64,000 nucleotides of DNA, from the NCBI RefSeq assembly GCF_000400505.1, contig NZ_CM001857.1:3592390-3656389 (forward strand), written 5' to 3'. Made by a program: the position numbers and the translations under genes. Within the stretch, counting starts at the first letter, position 1; every line of letters begins with the position of its first letter. Under the pieces are notes generated by a model. The model was not told the origin of the DNA. It was given only the letters and a program-made list of their open reading frames with translations, and searched no databases. This DNA is from Musicola paradisiaca NCPPB 2511. Its GTDB lineage: Bacteria > Pseudomonadota > Gammaproteobacteria > Enterobacterales > Enterobacteriaceae. Below, piece by piece: positions 8,845-17,807 of this stretch.

Positions 8845-10113
8845 CTACTCGATAGCCTCACTGGAAGTCATTGACGTACCCGCCTCCGTTTTCAACGGTG
8901 CCGGGGCCGGTTCTTTCACGCACGCACCGCAAACCAGGGCCGCAAAGAGGGATCCCAGCGCAATGACGGGCCAGAAGACCGTATCCAGCGACAGATAGAG
9001 CCAGCCGCCGATAACCGGCCCCAGCGCAATCCCCAGACTGAACATGAAGTGAAAACTGCCCAGATAGTGGGACTTCAGATGCCCCGGACCGGCGTTCGCC
9101 GGGAAAGCAAAGAAGGAAGGGCCAGAGATGATTTCCCCCAACGACCAGATCAGTGTGCCGACGATCAACGCCGCAGGCCCGATGGGAACGGCATAAAAGG
9201 CAACGCCCGTACCAATCAGCGCAAAACCGAACGCCAGTACGTAACGTTTGTTATATCCCTGGGTGAACTTGGTGATGAACAGCTCAAAGCAGATAACGAT
9301 TATTCCGTTGAGTGATACCGCCAGGGTATACCAGAACAGTGCGATCCCTTTGTCTTCAATATAGAGAGGCAGTGTGGTGATGTATTGCACGTACACCGCG
9401 GAATGGCAGAAGGTCGCCAGTAAAAATAAGACGAAACGCCGGTCGGCCAGCACATCCAGGTAGCCACCCACGACGGTTTTCTCCGCTCCGGCCTGTTGAC
9501 TGATTTCCCCGACTTCATTTTTCCCCGGCAGGGTCAGCATCGCCAGTACGGCATACAGCGCCGCAATAACCGCTTCTCCCCAGAACAACAGCGTAAAACT
9601 CTCCCCGCCCCAGTGATAAAGGGCATAGCCGATGAGCGGCGCCCCCGTCGCCCCGAGGTTCAGGCCCAGCCGATAAATAGCAAAAATCATCGTTTGCCGT
9701 TCCGACGGCGTTTGCCAGGACAGCAATGCCGCAGAAGCCGGGCGGAATAATTGGGCGCACAGGCTGGCCAGCGCCACAACGATCAGGATGGAAATAAAGT
9801 GGTCAAGGTAGAGCAACGCCGCTGTCAGCACTGCGGTCGCCCCCATGCTGATCATGCTGGCAAGACGCGGCCCGAAGCGCTCGCTGATCGTGCCGCCGAG
9901 GAGCGCGCCGATAACGGCACCGGTGCCGTACACTGCCAAGGCAATGATGGTTTGCTGATGCGAATAACCGAGTGACACCAGATACAGCACGATGAAGATT
10001 TGCAGAAACCCGGACAACCGGTTGATCATCACGCCGAGCAAGACAACTTTTGATGACAGCGGGCTTTGCGAAAATGTTTCCAGTACGCCCGGTGCGGACG
10101 ATGAATTAGTCAT
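8845..10113 (-). CDS. MFS transporter, probable product exporter
   Basis: This 422-residue, strongly hydrophobic protein has about 12 predicted membrane segments and the MFS loop 2-3 signature (GGTISERFGPRL). It resembles drug-efflux members of the family. The ATG at 10113 has a strong GAGGAG ribosome site and overlaps the end of the ATP-grasp gene by eight bases. Embedded in the biosynthetic operon, it most likely exports the finished compound and provides self-protection. The substrate is not readable from sequence. Confidence 0.87.
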   Translation of the reverse strand: MTNSSSAPGVLETFSQSPLSSKVVLLGVMINRLSGFLQIFIVLYLVSLGYSHQQTIIALAVYGTGAVIGALLGGTISERFGPRLASMISMGATAVLTAALLYLDHFISILIVVALASLCAQLFRPASAALLSWQTPSERQTMIFAIYRLGLNLGATGAPLIGYALYHWGGESFTLLFWGEAVIAALYAVLAMLTLPGKNEVGEISQQAGAEKTVVGGYLDVLADRRFVLFLLATFCHSAVYVQYITTLPLYIEDKGIALFWYTLAVSLNGIIVICFELFITKFTQGYNKRYVLAFGFALIGTGVAFYAVPIGPAALIVGTLIWSLGEIISGPSFFAFPANAGPGHLKSHYLGSFHFMFSLGIALGPVIGGWLYLSLDTVFWPVIALGSLFAALVCGACVKEPAPAPLKTEAGTSMTSSEAIE

Positions 10114-11428
10114 GATGCTCCTCGATATGCAACGTAATTTTTTCCCTGACCTGATTTTCCAGCCGATCTAACGCTTCCGCACTGCGCGCATCAATAAAGA
10201 AGACCACCGCACGATCTTCCGAAGAGCGCAGCGGCTCCAGACGATCTCCGCGCTGTTTATGCACGAAAACGGCCCGCAGGGTGGGTTCATCCTCCCGCTC
10301 GCCGGCCGGGACGACAGGCCAGGGATCGTTGTCGTTCAGCCAGACGATCTCCACGCCCGGCCAGTCGATGTGCACGTCTTTCAGTATTCCGGGGGGATGC
10401 TCCAGATACACCTGGCGGGCGATACGCCTGGACGCGGGTAAAGCGACCGGTTCGCCAAGCATGATGCGTAAAATGACCGGTTCGAGGGGTTGGCCGTAAG
10501 CCAGGTTATAAAGCGGTAAAATCCCGTCCCCCGGAGTACGCGAAGCGATTTCCATCAGCCAGGGGCGGCCGTTGGCGTCTACACGCCATTCGGCATGCGC
10601 GATGCCGTCACCGAAGTCCAGCGCCGTCAGAACCTTTTGCGTCGCCTCCAGCAGCAGAGTGCTATTTTGATCGGGGTTAGGCACCGTATGCGCCAGTTCC
10701 ACAAAGGTGTTCAAGTGAGTATCCGTCGTCACCTTATGGGTCGCAGAGGCGAATATCACCACACCGTTTTGCGATAGGGTTTCCACCGAATACTCCTGCC
10801 CCACGATTTTCTGTTCCAGCAACAGCGTTTCATGGGCGGGGTAATCCGCCAATGCGCGACTGGCCTGTTGCGACGAATCGACGCTGATGACACCGGAAGA
10901 GGAGTGACGGGTAGCCGGTTTAATGATCAGCGGATAAGCGAGCCTCTCCGTGCGGATACTGTGGCGCTGCTCTGGCGGTACCATCACTGAATCCGGACTG
11001 AACGCGTTAAGATAAAAACGTTGGAGATATTTGCTGCGGCAGGTGCGCGTGGCGCGCAGCCCCGGAGAGCGGATGCCTAGGGCATCGGCGATAATGCCGG
11101 TCGGTTCTACCAAGGTTTCGCCCACCGCAAAAGCGCCGACAATACGATAGCGTGTACGCCAGTGCTGTATGGCGGCAACAACGCTGGGGTTAAATGATGC
11201 TTCTCTGTCCAGCGATCCCTCGACATACGCCACATCGGTAATTTGTGAGATGGGGCTGTCCTGCTTACTGCGAGCTTCTTCCACCTGCTGGCGGTAACTT
11301 TCCGGCGTTAAAACCAAAATAGCCAGCCCGCGCTCGACAAGCTGTGTCAGATAAAGCGAATTACGGCAAATAACCCAAAAAGCACCGGTTAAAACAAAAG
11401 CTTCAGACAGCGGCGTTTTAGTGTTCAT
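10106..11428 (-). CDS. ATP-grasp carboxylate-amine ligase
   Basis: The 440-residue protein carries ATP-grasp features: a lysine-bearing beta strand (YPLIIKPATRHSSSGV), an LLEQKIVGQEYSVET stretch, and the acidic metal/ATP segment WLMEIASRTPGDGI. Family members activate a carboxylate as acyl phosphate and couple it to an amine, often an amino acid, as in dipeptide and DdaF-type ligases. It may attach an amino acid to the hydrazino acid or to the NRPS product. The start has GAGG nearby, the gap to the P450 is about 10 bp, and its end overlaps the MFS gene. Confidence 0.85.
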   Translation of the reverse strand: MNTKTPLSEAFVLTGAFWVICRNSLYLTQLVERGLAILVLTPESYRQQVEEARSKQDSPISQITDVAYVEGSLDREASFNPSVVAAIQHWRTRYRIVGAFAVGETLVEPTGIIADALGIRSPGLRATRTCRSKYLQRFYLNAFSPDSVMVPPEQRHSIRTERLAYPLIIKPATRHSSSGVISVDSSQQASRALADYPAHETLLLEQKIVGQEYSVETLSQNGVVIFASATHKVTTDTHLNTFVELAHTVPNPDQNSTLLLEATQKVLTALDFGDGIAHAEWRVDANGRPWLMEIASRTPGDGILPLYNLAYGQPLEPVILRIMLGEPVALPASRRIARQVYLEHPPGILKDVHIDWPGVEIVWLNDNDPWPVVPAGEREDEPTLRAVFVHKQRGDRLEPLRSSEDRAVVFFIDARSAEALDRLENQVREKITLHIEEHHD

Positions 11429-11437
11429 CCAGGAACC

Positions 11438-12586
11438 TCAGTTAATCTCGGAAAGTGAGAACTCGGGAATACGGGCATTACCTGAAGGCAAGTAACGACG
11501 CTTATGCAGACGCTGATGCCAGTCCGGCATGTGCGCATCCAACGCGGAAACCATGCCGTGCGTAATAGCGCGGGCAACCGCGGCGCCCGGACAGCGATGA
11601 CGACCGCCGCTGAAAGAGAAATACGCTTGCGTATTTCGTTGCGGCTGAAAAACATCAGGCTGTGCAAACCGGGCAGGATCGCGGTTTGCCGCCGCCAACA
11701 GCAGCAATATCGTGTCATCCGGCGCGATCCGCTGGCCGAGCAGCGTCAGCTCATGCGCAGCGAAACGGCGGGTATTTTGTATCGGCGAGGTGTAACGCGC
11801 GGTTTCATCGATAAAAGCATCGGCCGGCCTGCGCAGCCAGAGCTCCGGATAACGCTGCGCGGTCAGCAGCGTGTTGCCCGCCAGACTGGCCGTCGCATCA
11901 TAGGTTTGCGACAAGAAACCGATAGCATTCGCGATCAGCGGCGCACGTTGAGACCAGCCTTCTTCGCTGGCGCATTGCAGCAGTTCCGTCAGCAAAGCGC
12001 CCTGAGGCGCCTGCGCGATCTGTGCGAAAAATCGCTCCAGCAGCGACGTTGCCGCAAGGCTGGCGCGCTGCTGATGTTCAGGACTGGCGGCGGCGGGAAT
12101 GCACAACACAAACTCCGCAATGAGCGCCACAACCTCCGGCACGTCCCGCGGCAAGAATCCGCACAGCGTAGCGACAACAGCCGCCGGTACGGAAAACATC
12201 CAGCGGTTAATCTCCTCGCCGTCGCTCAGCGCCTGTTGCGCCAGTTGCCGGGCTAGCTGGCTTACGTGCGCGGAATCTACCGTGGACAACGCGCGGATAA
12301 TGACGGCCTTAAGCTGCTGCTGATACTCACCTTCACGCATACGCACCAATTGGCCAAAGACATCGCCCGCCGGCTGGCCGACAAGACCGGGAGGGACAGG
12401 CTGCGACACCGGGCGAACCTGCAGAACCGGGCTGCTGAGCACCGCGTCCGTCGATCCGGCATCGCTCACCACCCACAGCTTAAGGTCGCGGTCAAAATAG
12501 ACCGGAGTCTCTCGGGTCAGCCGGGCGTAATATTCCCAGGGAGAGTCATGCTGAATCGCGCTGAGCGGGTTAAGTAAATCACTCAC
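11438..12586 (-). CDS. Cytochrome P450
   Basis: The 382-residue enzyme has a clear haem-binding loop FSGGRHRCPG with thiolate ligand near Cys332, an ExxR helix (ETAR) and an I-helix stretch QTYDAT. Size and lack of a membrane anchor fit a soluble bacterial class I P450 needing separate ferredoxin/reductase partners, neither of which is visible in this window. The start is GTG, inside a GTGA overlap with the acyl-CoA dehydrogenase stop, with AGAGG upstream. In hydrazine-derived pathways oxidative steps turn N-N single bonds into hydrazone, azo or diazo groups; this is a candidate, but ordinary hydroxylation is equally possible. Confidence 0.9.
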   Translation of the reverse strand: MSDLLNPLSAIQHDSPWEYYARLTRETPVYFDRDLKLWVVSDAGSTDAVLSSPVLQVRPVSQPVPPGLVGQPAGDVFGQLVRMREGEYQQQLKAVIIRALSTVDSAHVSQLARQLAQQALSDGEEINRWMFSVPAAVVATLCGFLPRDVPEVVALIAEFVLCIPAAASPEHQQRASLAATSLLERFFAQIAQAPQGALLTELLQCASEEGWSQRAPLIANAIGFLSQTYDATASLAGNTLLTAQRYPELWLRRPADAFIDETARYTSPIQNTRRFAAHELTLLGQRIAPDDTILLLLAAANRDPARFAQPDVFQPQRNTQAYFSFSGGRHRCPGAAVARAITHGMVSALDAHMPDWHQRLHKRRYLPSGNARIPEFSLSEIN

Positions 12587-13776
12587 GATAAATCCTCTCG
12601 GTTAATAACCCGCTGGGTATCCAGGGCAGAAGCAATATTCATCAGCAAGGCTTCGGACGCGCCTTCATAAATGCGCAGCGGGCGAATTTGCCGGTACAGC
12701 CGTTCCAATTGACTGCCCGCCACAACGCCCGCCGCCCCGAGAAGTTGCAACGCAGCATCAACGATTTTGCAGGCTTGTTCACACGCGAAATATTTCGCGG
12801 CGGCGGACTCTCGCGCAAACGGCCGGTCATCATCGTGTTGCCAGGCGGCTCTGGCCGTCAGCAGGGAAGCGGCGGAAAGCGAAACCTCCATTTTGGCCAG
12901 CGTTGCCTGGGTCAGTTGCAGATCCAGCAGGCGTCCGCGGTAAATTTTGCGCTGCGCGGCATGTCGCAGTGCGATATCCGCCGCACGTCGGGCAAACCCG
13001 ATCGCGGCGCTGGCGACCGTCATGCGAAAACGATCGAGGATATCCAGCGCGATGATGAATCCTTGCCCCGGTTGCCCCAGCAGGTTCTCCGGTGAAACCC
13101 GGACATTGTCGAAATGCAGGTGCGACCATGACCGGGGAGCAACGGCATCCAGCGGACGGGCGCTGACGCCGCCGGCGACGGCATCGACGATAAACGCACT
13201 CAGCCCCAGCGGCCCCGGCCCTTCACCGGTGCGGGCGATCACGATAATGTCACTGGCGATATCTCCCAAGGCGATCCACGCCTTATCCCCGTTCAGTAGC
13301 CAGCCGCCCTCACAGCGCTGTGCCTCCAGGGTCAGCGCGGCAATATCAGTCCCTGCCTGTAATTCAGACAACGCGAATGCGGCAATACGCTCTCCGTGCG
13401 CCAATGCGGGTAAATAGTCGCGGCGTTGCGCCTCATTGCCGTAGCGCTGAATCACGCTGGCGCTCAGAGATTGAATCGACCAGGAAAAATCAAGCAGATC
13501 ATCAAAATAGGCCAGCGTCTGCCGCGATAAACACATTCTGCGCGCATCGTTCGGCACCGGCAGATCGGGCGTATTCAAGTGCTTCAGCCATCCTCCCTGC
13601 CCCAGCAGATGCAACATCTGACGGCTCTGCTCTGCCACCGGACGGTGGCGTAATGACAGTAATGTTTCATGCTGCTGCTGACACCACCGGTCCAGTTCAT
13701 GCACATACTGTTGGTGCCCCGGTGTGAAAAAAGGCAGCGACAGCAGCGTCAGATCGTGACTAATACATTGATTCAC
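12583..13776 (-). CDS. Acyl-CoA dehydrogenase family flavoenzyme
   Basis: The 397-residue protein has the FAD-binding ACAD pattern (FALSELQAGTD) and a C-terminal RIYEGASEALL, the usual position of the catalytic glutamate. It starts at GTG with AAGGG six bases upstream. ACAD enzymes oxidise acyl thioesters at the alpha-beta bond; homologues in biosynthetic clusters often act on carrier-bound amino acyl groups. With two carrier domains in the operon, one option is dehydrogenation of a carrier-bound hydrazinoacetyl group to a hydrazone. This is inference; the substrate is not readable. Confidence 0.87.
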   Translation of the reverse strand: MNQCISHDLTLLSLPFFTPGHQQYVHELDRWCQQQHETLLSLRHRPVAEQSRQMLHLLGQGGWLKHLNTPDLPVPNDARRMCLSRQTLAYFDDLLDFSWSIQSLSASVIQRYGNEAQRRDYLPALAHGERIAAFALSELQAGTDIAALTLEAQRCEGGWLLNGDKAWIALGDIASDIIVIARTGEGPGPLGLSAFIVDAVAGGVSARPLDAVAPRSWSHLHFDNVRVSPENLLGQPGQGFIIALDILDRFRMTVASAAIGFARRAADIALRHAAQRKIYRGRLLDLQLTQATLAKMEVSLSAASLLTARAAWQHDDDRPFARESAAAKYFACEQACKIVDAALQLLGAAGVVAGSQLERLYRQIRPLRIYEGASEALLMNIASALDTQRVINREDLS

Positions 13777-13808
13777 AAGGCACCCTTACATAAATAGTCA
13801 TAAGACAA

Positions 13809-15998
13809 CTAAATCAATACTTCGCTGTATGTATTCGCAGCGGCGGATACGTTATTTTTCAGGTCGGTTTCCAGGAACCACGCAAAAGAGGCATAACCCC
13901 GCCATATGCGGCACCAGCGTTGCTGACGTTCGTCCGGCGTCATATTCGGCGGCAGGTCTTCCATGTAGGCGATAATCAAATCAACGGATTGCCGGGCGTG
14001 TCCGGCGGAGAAGTTGTCGATGGTGAGGTGGGCTTCCTCGTAAATGGTGTCGAAGCCGTAACGGCGCAGCTTCTGAATCTCGTGTATGCGCATTTCGCCC
14101 AGCCCCAGCATTTCAATTCCCAGGTTGTAGCCCAGCAGTTCTTCATAAAATGAATCCGGAAACAGGGACATGCTCAGCTGGTGCAGGGAGAAGTCATAGA
14201 TATCCGGTAATTCCTGCTGGTGGCAGAATTCAGGGTCGCGGATGTGCGGAAGCATAACCTCCATGCTGTGCAGGACACGCAGGATCAACGTAATATGATT
14301 TTTCTCCACGTCGCCGCGCCCCATTTCATCCGCATAAATGGCCAGCATCATGCCGTCGCTGCGGCGATGGCTGCGCAACACGCTGCCGAAACGATGGGCC
14401 CAGGCGCCGTCAATCATGCTTCCCAACGCCATCAGTTTCTGATTGAAAATCACACTTTCACGATCGGGAATGCTCGTCAGCCGTTCCAGGGGATTCACCA
14501 GTTTTTGCCAGTAAATCGCGTCCGTCCTCGCCCGCAGGGCCTCAGGGCTGTAACTGAACTCGCTGGCGTCGGTGTAACGCCCTTGCTGACCACAGGCAAA
14601 CAGCACCTGAGCCTGTTGCAGCGTGTCCATCACCCGTTGTTTGATCGCCGCCAGGTGGCTGGCATAGTGCTCAATGTTCACAAGGCGATAAAACAGCGTG
14701 CGGGCTTCCGGCAACGATGGCGTTTCAAGAGTGAGCAGTGAATCAATGCGGGTACAACGATAGCGATCGCGCCAGAGGGTTGCCTGCGCGTCTCCCGGTT
14801 CCCGGAAACGGCTCAGCGTAATTTCACGTTCATGCTGGTGGGCATCAGCAATCCAGGACGCCATGATTTCAGCCTCGCGCTGACTGAAAATACCAAACAT
14901 GGCGCCGCCGAAGCGGATGGCCTGCATGAAACGGCAGGCCTCCGGCTTTGCGTCCTTTTGCCGTAAATACGGTGAGCGTTTAAAGGCAGTTAAAAACGCT
15001 GCCATCCCGGCGGCGTCATCCATGCTCCATTGGCTCAGCGCTTTTTTCTCCAGCATGACCAGTTGGTGCTGTTTCCCCGCAAAAGGAAAATGGCGCACCA
15101 TGATCTCAGCCATGCGATCATCCGGCGTTCGGGCCGCAAGCTGTTCCTGTTGCGTCAGCAGCATGCCGGCATGGCTCAGCTCCAGCTCAGTCGCCAGGCT
15201 GGCCGCCCGATAAAACCGTTGCAGATCCTCCCTGCCCCCCTCGGAGTCATTACAAGCGCTCAGCCAACCGTCCAGCAGCGTCATACACTGCGTGGCCGCC
15301 AGCGACGGCGGCATTTCCAGCAGCGCATCGTCAAAACCAAGCGCGTAATAAGCAAAATGGATACCGGCGACTTCCGGCAGATAACTGGCGGGTAAACGGG
15401 AAAAAGCCAGCCAAAATACGGCCTGCCAAAGCGTCAGCGCATTGCTGTGCAGCTGCGTCGGCGCACCGGCTACGCCGATAAAAGGAAGGGTGATACCTGA
15501 CGCGGCAAAGCGGCGCTGACGTTGTTGTTGCTGACTGAGGCTGATTTCACCGCAGCCCTTCAGCGTAAAGTGATGGGCATTCAGCAGGTTCACGACGCCG
15601 GCAGGTTCGGTGGCGGGCTGGGACACCCGATCAAGCCAGCATCCGGCCAGCATCGAAAGCAACGCCCGTTGCTTCAGCAGGATACTGCGCTCTTCTTCAT
15701 CAGACCGGAGCAGCATGGTCGCGGACTGTGCCAGCGTCGTCTTCGCCCGGACAATATACGCCTCAAACCCGGCGCGCTCCCATGTCGGCGACGGCAGCGG
15801 CGCACTCAGGAATGTCTGGATTAGCTGTAAGGCCAGGAGTTGCTGCGTTTCGCTTTCAATATCGCTGACCAGGCTGCTGTAAAGTTCGTGTACGTCCGCG
15901 CTATCACGCAACGCAGTCAGCGCCGCATGAGCATCGGGTGAAAAATGAAATTTTTCCTCGGGCAGCGATGTGGTGTTATCGGTGAATGAGAAAGACAT
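13809..15998 (-). CDS. Haem-oxygenase-like diiron oxidase (HDO superfamily), large
   Basis: The ATG at 15998 shares one base with the upstream stop (TGATG), giving 729 residues. The C-terminal half resembles iron-containing redox enzymes of the haem-oxygenase-like fold: YADEMGRGDVEKNH, then EEAH (about 654-657), D661 and H667 in a DNFSAGH segment, together a plausible carboxylate/histidine diiron site. Relatives (UndA, SznF, BelK, HrmI) perform desaturation, decarboxylation or N-oxygenation, some making N-N bonds. The protein is more than twice the length of a single HDO domain, and its first 350 or so residues match nothing I recognise, so it may be two diverged HDO domains. It could supply a second nitrogen oxidation. 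Confidence 0.7.
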   Translation of the reverse strand: MSFSFTDNTTSLPEEKFHFSPDAHAALTALRDSADVHELYSSLVSDIESETQQLLALQLIQTFLSAPLPSPTWERAGFEAYIVRAKTTLAQSATMLLRSDEEERSILLKQRALLSMLAGCWLDRVSQPATEPAGVVNLLNAHHFTLKGCGEISLSQQQQRQRRFAASGITLPFIGVAGAPTQLHSNALTLWQAVFWLAFSRLPASYLPEVAGIHFAYYALGFDDALLEMPPSLAATQCMTLLDGWLSACNDSEGGREDLQRFYRAASLATELELSHAGMLLTQQEQLAARTPDDRMAEIMVRHFPFAGKQHQLVMLEKKALSQWSMDDAAGMAAFLTAFKRSPYLRQKDAKPEACRFMQAIRFGGAMFGIFSQREAEIMASWIADAHQHEREITLSRFREPGDAQATLWRDRYRCTRIDSLLTLETPSLPEARTLFYRLVNIEHYASHLAAIKQRVMDTLQQAQVLFACGQQGRYTDASEFSYSPEALRARTDAIYWQKLVNPLERLTSIPDRESVIFNQKLMALGSMIDGAWAHRFGSVLRSHRRSDGMMLAIYADEMGRGDVEKNHITLILRVLHSMEVMLPHIRDPEFCHQQELPDIYDFSLHQLSMSLFPDSFYEELLGYNLGIEMLGLGEMRIHEIQKLRRYGFDTIYEEAHLTIDNFSAGHARQSVDLIIAYMEDLPPNMTPDERQQRWCRIWRGYASFAWFLETDLKNNVSAAANTYSEVLI

Positions 15999-16924
15999 CA
16001 AGCGCTTCCTTTTCGCAGTAACAGTGAGGCTCTGGCGCCGGGAATACTGACCGCCAACTGGTATAACGCGGTGTCGCTCACGGCCCCGTTATTTCGGGCA
16101 TCGACAAAATTGATCAGCGGATCGGCGGCAAAGCAATGTCCGAAACGCGGGATATTGTCGGTATAAAGCTGCGTCTGCTGATAACCCGCCTGCATTTCAT
16201 TCAGTTGACACAAGGGAAGATAAACGTTGCTGTGAAACAGACGGGTGATATCACCGAGCATGATGCCCATAGATGAAAATAGATCCTGATTAACCGCACG
16301 AACCAGCCCGGCTGAAAGCCCCTGATGCAGTTGGCTGAGATCCTGCCGCCCGCCGCAGGCAAGCAGCATATCCCCTTGCGGCGCATCATCAGCATGGCAA
16401 ATCAGGCAGCTGGCGGCGCCATCAGAGAAAAGCGCGAAGTTTTCCATCCGCTGTCGTTCGTCGCTGATAGCGTCGCTGGTGACGACCAATGCCCGTCTTG
16501 CCTGGCCGCTGTGAATCAGGCTACGGGCCAGATGAATCCCTTTAAGCAAATTCGTGCAACGCCCGAGCGACACGCCGGTGATCGCCGACTGTTCCAGCTG
16601 CAGCTGTCCGGCAAACTCACGCAAAAAATGCTGATGCGCCTCCGTGCCGCTTTGTAACGAAGAGCTGCACACGATCGTCGTGTCGATGTCCTGCCCCGCG
16701 TAACCGGCTTCGGCAAGCGTCATCCGGGCCGTCCTTATCGCCATGTCCGTGACGGAACCCGTTGTTTTGTAGATCGCCCCCCAGCCCCATAGGTCTGCCT
16801 GCAGCGGCATGGAAAACTGTTTCGCCCGCGTCTGCAGATCCGCAAGTTCATGCCAGGCCAGCTTTTTCTCACCCAATACATATTGCGCAGCCAGTAGCCT
16901 GCTCTGTGAAGCAGCATTCAGCAC
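15998..16924 (-). CDS. Ketoacyl-ACP synthase III-like (FabH/CerJ family) enzyme
   Basis: The 308-residue thiolase-fold protein has a nucleophile region GVSLGRCTNL (Cys123) and a later FHSN segment typical of the KAS III His/Asn partners. KAS III enzymes either condense an acyl-CoA starter with malonyl-ACP or, in the CerJ type, transfer acyl groups to O or N. It begins with GTG preceded by GGAG at seven bases and overlaps the upstream gene by seven bases. With no PKS in view it could make a short beta-keto acid or act as an acyltransferase on the hydrazine or NRPS intermediate. Confidence 0.8.
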   Translation of the reverse strand: MLNAASQSRLLAAQYVLGEKKLAWHELADLQTRAKQFSMPLQADLWGWGAIYKTTGSVTDMAIRTARMTLAEAGYAGQDIDTTIVCSSSLQSGTEAHQHFLREFAGQLQLEQSAITGVSLGRCTNLLKGIHLARSLIHSGQARRALVVTSDAISDERQRMENFALFSDGAASCLICHADDAPQGDMLLACGGRQDLSQLHQGLSAGLVRAVNQDLFSSMGIMLGDITRLFHSNVYLPLCQLNEMQAGYQQTQLYTDNIPRFGHCFAADPLINFVDARNNGAVSDTALYQLAVSIPGARASLLLRKGSA

Positions 16925-17784
16925 GGGAGATCTCCGTTCTCAAGCAGCTTAGCCACATCAAAATAACCGACGGCGCGTTCGAGGAAGTGGCAGGTACCGT
17001 GCTGCTGCAACTCCTGCAGCCCGGCAACAAATCCGCCCAGGGCGGCGCGGGACAGCGCCGAGCCAAGGCTGACACGAGTGACGCCCAGTGCAAACAGCTC
17101 CGAAACGGACAAACGATTGCCTGCGCCCAGAAGCGCATTTACCGGAGCGTCAACGGCCGCGCATAGCGTTCTGATAGCGTCGGCGTCCGGCAGTGACGGC
17201 GCGTAAAGCACGTCGGCACCGACATCACGGTATGCTTTGAGTCTGGCGATCGTGTCTTTCAGGTCGTAGACGCCATAAAGATAGTTTTCCGCCCGCGCGG
17301 TAACGGTGAAGGGAAAGGGCAAACGCTTTGCCGCCGCGACCGCCGCTTCTACACGGGCCACCGATGCGTCGAAATCCCGGATCGGATTTGCCGGATCGCT
17401 GCTGTAATCTTCTATCGATCCCCCGACAGCGCCGCTTTCTGCAGCGGCATGGATGGTCTGCATAATGGCGTCGGCGTCGTCACCGAAGCCATCTTCAAGA
17501 TCGATAGACACGGGAAGCTGCGTCACGCCAACCAGTGCCCGGGCATTTTCCAGCGTTTCTTCAAGCGTTACGGATTGCGCGCGATCCAGCTTACCAAGGG
17601 AGAACGCCAACCCGGCGCTGGTCGTCCCGATAGCCTTAAACCCGGCGTTTTGCATCAGAATCGCGGTGCCGCAATCCCAGGGATTCGGCATTACAAAAGG
17701 CGTCCCGCCGGTATGCAATTTTTTGAATCGTTCGGCCTTTTCGTATTGACTCAAATTGGCAGGTTGCGTATTCGCCGTAAACAT
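16918..17784 (-). CDS. Isocitrate lyase / PEP mutase family enzyme
   Basis: From the ATG at 17784 (GAGGG five bases upstream) the protein has 288 residues; an in-frame TTG 15 bases earlier is less likely. It has the PEP-mutase-like (beta/alpha)8 barrel: NPWDCGTA near the start, then IDLEDGFGDD and a GGSIEDYSSDP loop. Family members make or break C-C or C-P bonds next to a carboxylate. The PEP-mutase signature EDKxxxKxNS is absent, so I do not call a phosphonate pathway; a lyase acting on a 2-hydroxy or methyl-isocitrate-like acid is more likely. It overlaps the KAS III gene and is clearly in the operon. Confidence 0.83.
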   Translation of the reverse strand: MFTANTQPANLSQYEKAERFKKLHTGGTPFVMPNPWDCGTAILMQNAGFKAIGTTSAGLAFSLGKLDRAQSVTLEETLENARALVGVTQLPVSIDLEDGFGDDADAIMQTIHAAAESGAVGGSIEDYSSDPANPIRDFDASVARVEAAVAAAKRLPFPFTVTARAENYLYGVYDLKDTIARLKAYRDVGADVLYAPSLPDADAIRTLCAAVDAPVNALLGAGNRLSVSELFALGVTRVSLGSALSRAALGGFVAGLQELQQHGTCHFLERAVGYFDVAKLLENGDLPC

Positions 17785-17807
17785 AAATACCCTCAGCAAA
17801 TGTATGC

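Noticed and set aside
16918-17784. Phosphonate pathway PEP mutase
   Set aside because: The PEP-mutase signature EDKxxxKxNS is absent and no phosphonopyruvate decarboxylase is nearby.
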